Shown: positions 63,809 through 64,000 of the stretch, piece after piece | How the letters are laid out: every line of letters begins with the position of its first letter | Numbering within the stretch: position 1 is the stretch's first letter | From: Bacteroidales bacterium | GTDB taxonomy: Bacteria; Bacteroidota; Bacteroidia; Bacteroidales; Muribaculaceae | Assembly: GCA_015061005.1 (NCBI GenBank) | Contig: SUXJ01000010.1 | Location: forward strand, 32,639 to 96,638 | DNA length: 64,000 nt | Direction of reading: 5' to 3' | The notes under the pieces: model-generated | What the model saw: only the letters and a program-made list of their open reading frames with translations | Databases searched by the model: none | Told to the model about the DNA's origin: nothing | Program-made: the position numbers and the translations under genes

Positions 63809-63841
63809 CAAAGATAGCCAACAGCATCTTCATTCCCGCAA
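63809..63841 (-). promoter_or_regulatory. Possible promoter of the WG-repeat gene
   Basis: Minus-strand TTG (63839-63841), 22-bp spacer, TATCTTTG (63809-63816). The -7 box is good; the spacer is slightly long. Confidence 0.45.
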
Positions 63842-63902
63842 CAAAAGCATACAATTTACCTAATGAAGCCCCAATATAACCCTCTCAATACACCCCCAAA
63901 CT

Positions 63903-63935
63903 AAAAAAGGCTTGGACTTTGCGGGTCCAAGCCTT
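63903..63935 (-). terminator. rRNA operon terminator
   Basis: On the minus strand an 11-bp perfect stem (AAGGCTTGGAC / GTCCAAGCCTT) with a 7-base loop is followed by TTTTTT. It lies about 10 bases beyond the 5S rRNA 3' end. Confidence 0.9.
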
Positions 63936-63944
63936 CTGTCGGAA

Positions 63945-64000
63945 GGGGCGGTGACCTACTCTCCCGCTTTCGCAGTACCATCGGCGCGGCAAGGTTTAAC
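63945..64000 (-). rRNA. rrf: 5S rRNA, 3' part (gene runs off the window)
   Basis: The minus strand reads CGCCGATGGTACTGCG...GGGAGAGTAGGTCACCGCC, the conserved 3' half of bacterial 5S rRNA. About half of the roughly 110-nt gene is inside the window. The exact 3' end is uncertain by a few bases. 23S and 16S genes should lie to the right. Confidence 0.92.

Noticed and set aside
1..64000. CRISPR arrays, insertion sequences or prophage
   Set aside because: No repeat-spacer array, transposase or phage structural gene was seen. The only recombinase genes are the promoter-invertase pair.

Overview
The window looks like a chromosome segment of a Bacteroidales bacterium. A Muribaculaceae-like lineage is my best guess, by inference only. 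The evidence is the recurrent Bacteroidetes promoter form (TTTG or TTG, about 20 bp, then TAnnTTTG), the UpxY-type NusG paralogue, SusD, BACON-like and BspA-type surface lipoproteins, a VorB/Kor-type 2-oxoacid:ferredoxin oxidoreductase and a Bacteroidetes-style IspG. Most of the window is core genome in tightly packed operons with many 4-bp ATGA overlaps.

Layout. 1-7.6 kb: an eight-gene efflux operon (ABC-2 transporter, GntR/YtrA regulator, MacB-type ATPase, two FtsX-fold permeases, adaptor, TolC). 7.7-11.8 kb: ferredoxin-dependent 2-oxoacid oxidoreductase (four subunits), an unknown protein and a cyclophilin lipoprotein. 11.8-12.1 kb: gene-free stretch with two arrays of 9-bp period. 12.1-14.3 kb (minus): nucleotidase, GT9 glycosyltransferase, KdsB. 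14.4-21.3 kb (minus): TamB-like and Omp85/TamA-like pair. 21.4-22.4 kb: an odd K+-channel-like protein and tRNA-Ile2(CAU). 22.5-32.0 kb (minus): an exopolysaccharide/capsule locus with its own recombinase and invertible promoter. 32.2-47.7 kb: housekeeping genes (rplS, purE, ispG, M16 peptidase, PI-PLC-like, ruvX, def, ettA, alkaline phosphatase, ilvA, prmA, mazG, topB, thioredoxin). 47.8-51.5 kb: two surface lipoproteins (BspA-type LRR; a BACON-like/SusD fusion). 51.7-60.4 kb: RluA-type synthase, fmt, clpC-like, a tiny sorting-domain-like protein, ABC exporter, udk, lptB, DUF456. 60.5-63.8 kb: a membrane-anchored AraC regulator, unknown membrane proteins and a WG-repeat lipoprotein. The window ends inside a minus-strand 5S rRNA, so an rRNA operon enters from the right.

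The most interesting system is at 29.4-32.0 kb. A tyrosine recombinase gene lies beside a 144-bp segment bounded by perfect 21-bp inverted repeats. The segment carries one clear TAnnTTTG promoter. As sequenced, that promoter points away from the polysaccharide operon (apparently OFF) and antisense into the recombinase gene. The operon starts with an UpxY-like antiterminator. Its second gene, in the slot UpxZ occupies in Bacteroides capsule loci, encodes a recombinase-like protein that keeps the core-binding domain but has no catalytic domain. It is joined by ATGA overlaps to both upxY and the flippase gene. This suggests a catalytically dead recombinase relative that is co-expressed only in the ON state and may feed back on the switch. 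Other items worth attention are a putative small RNA at 36.14-36.21 kb, an orphan SusD fusion, a truncated RhaM-like gene beside the tRNA, a channel with a non-canonical selectivity filter and a sorting-domain-only secreted protein.
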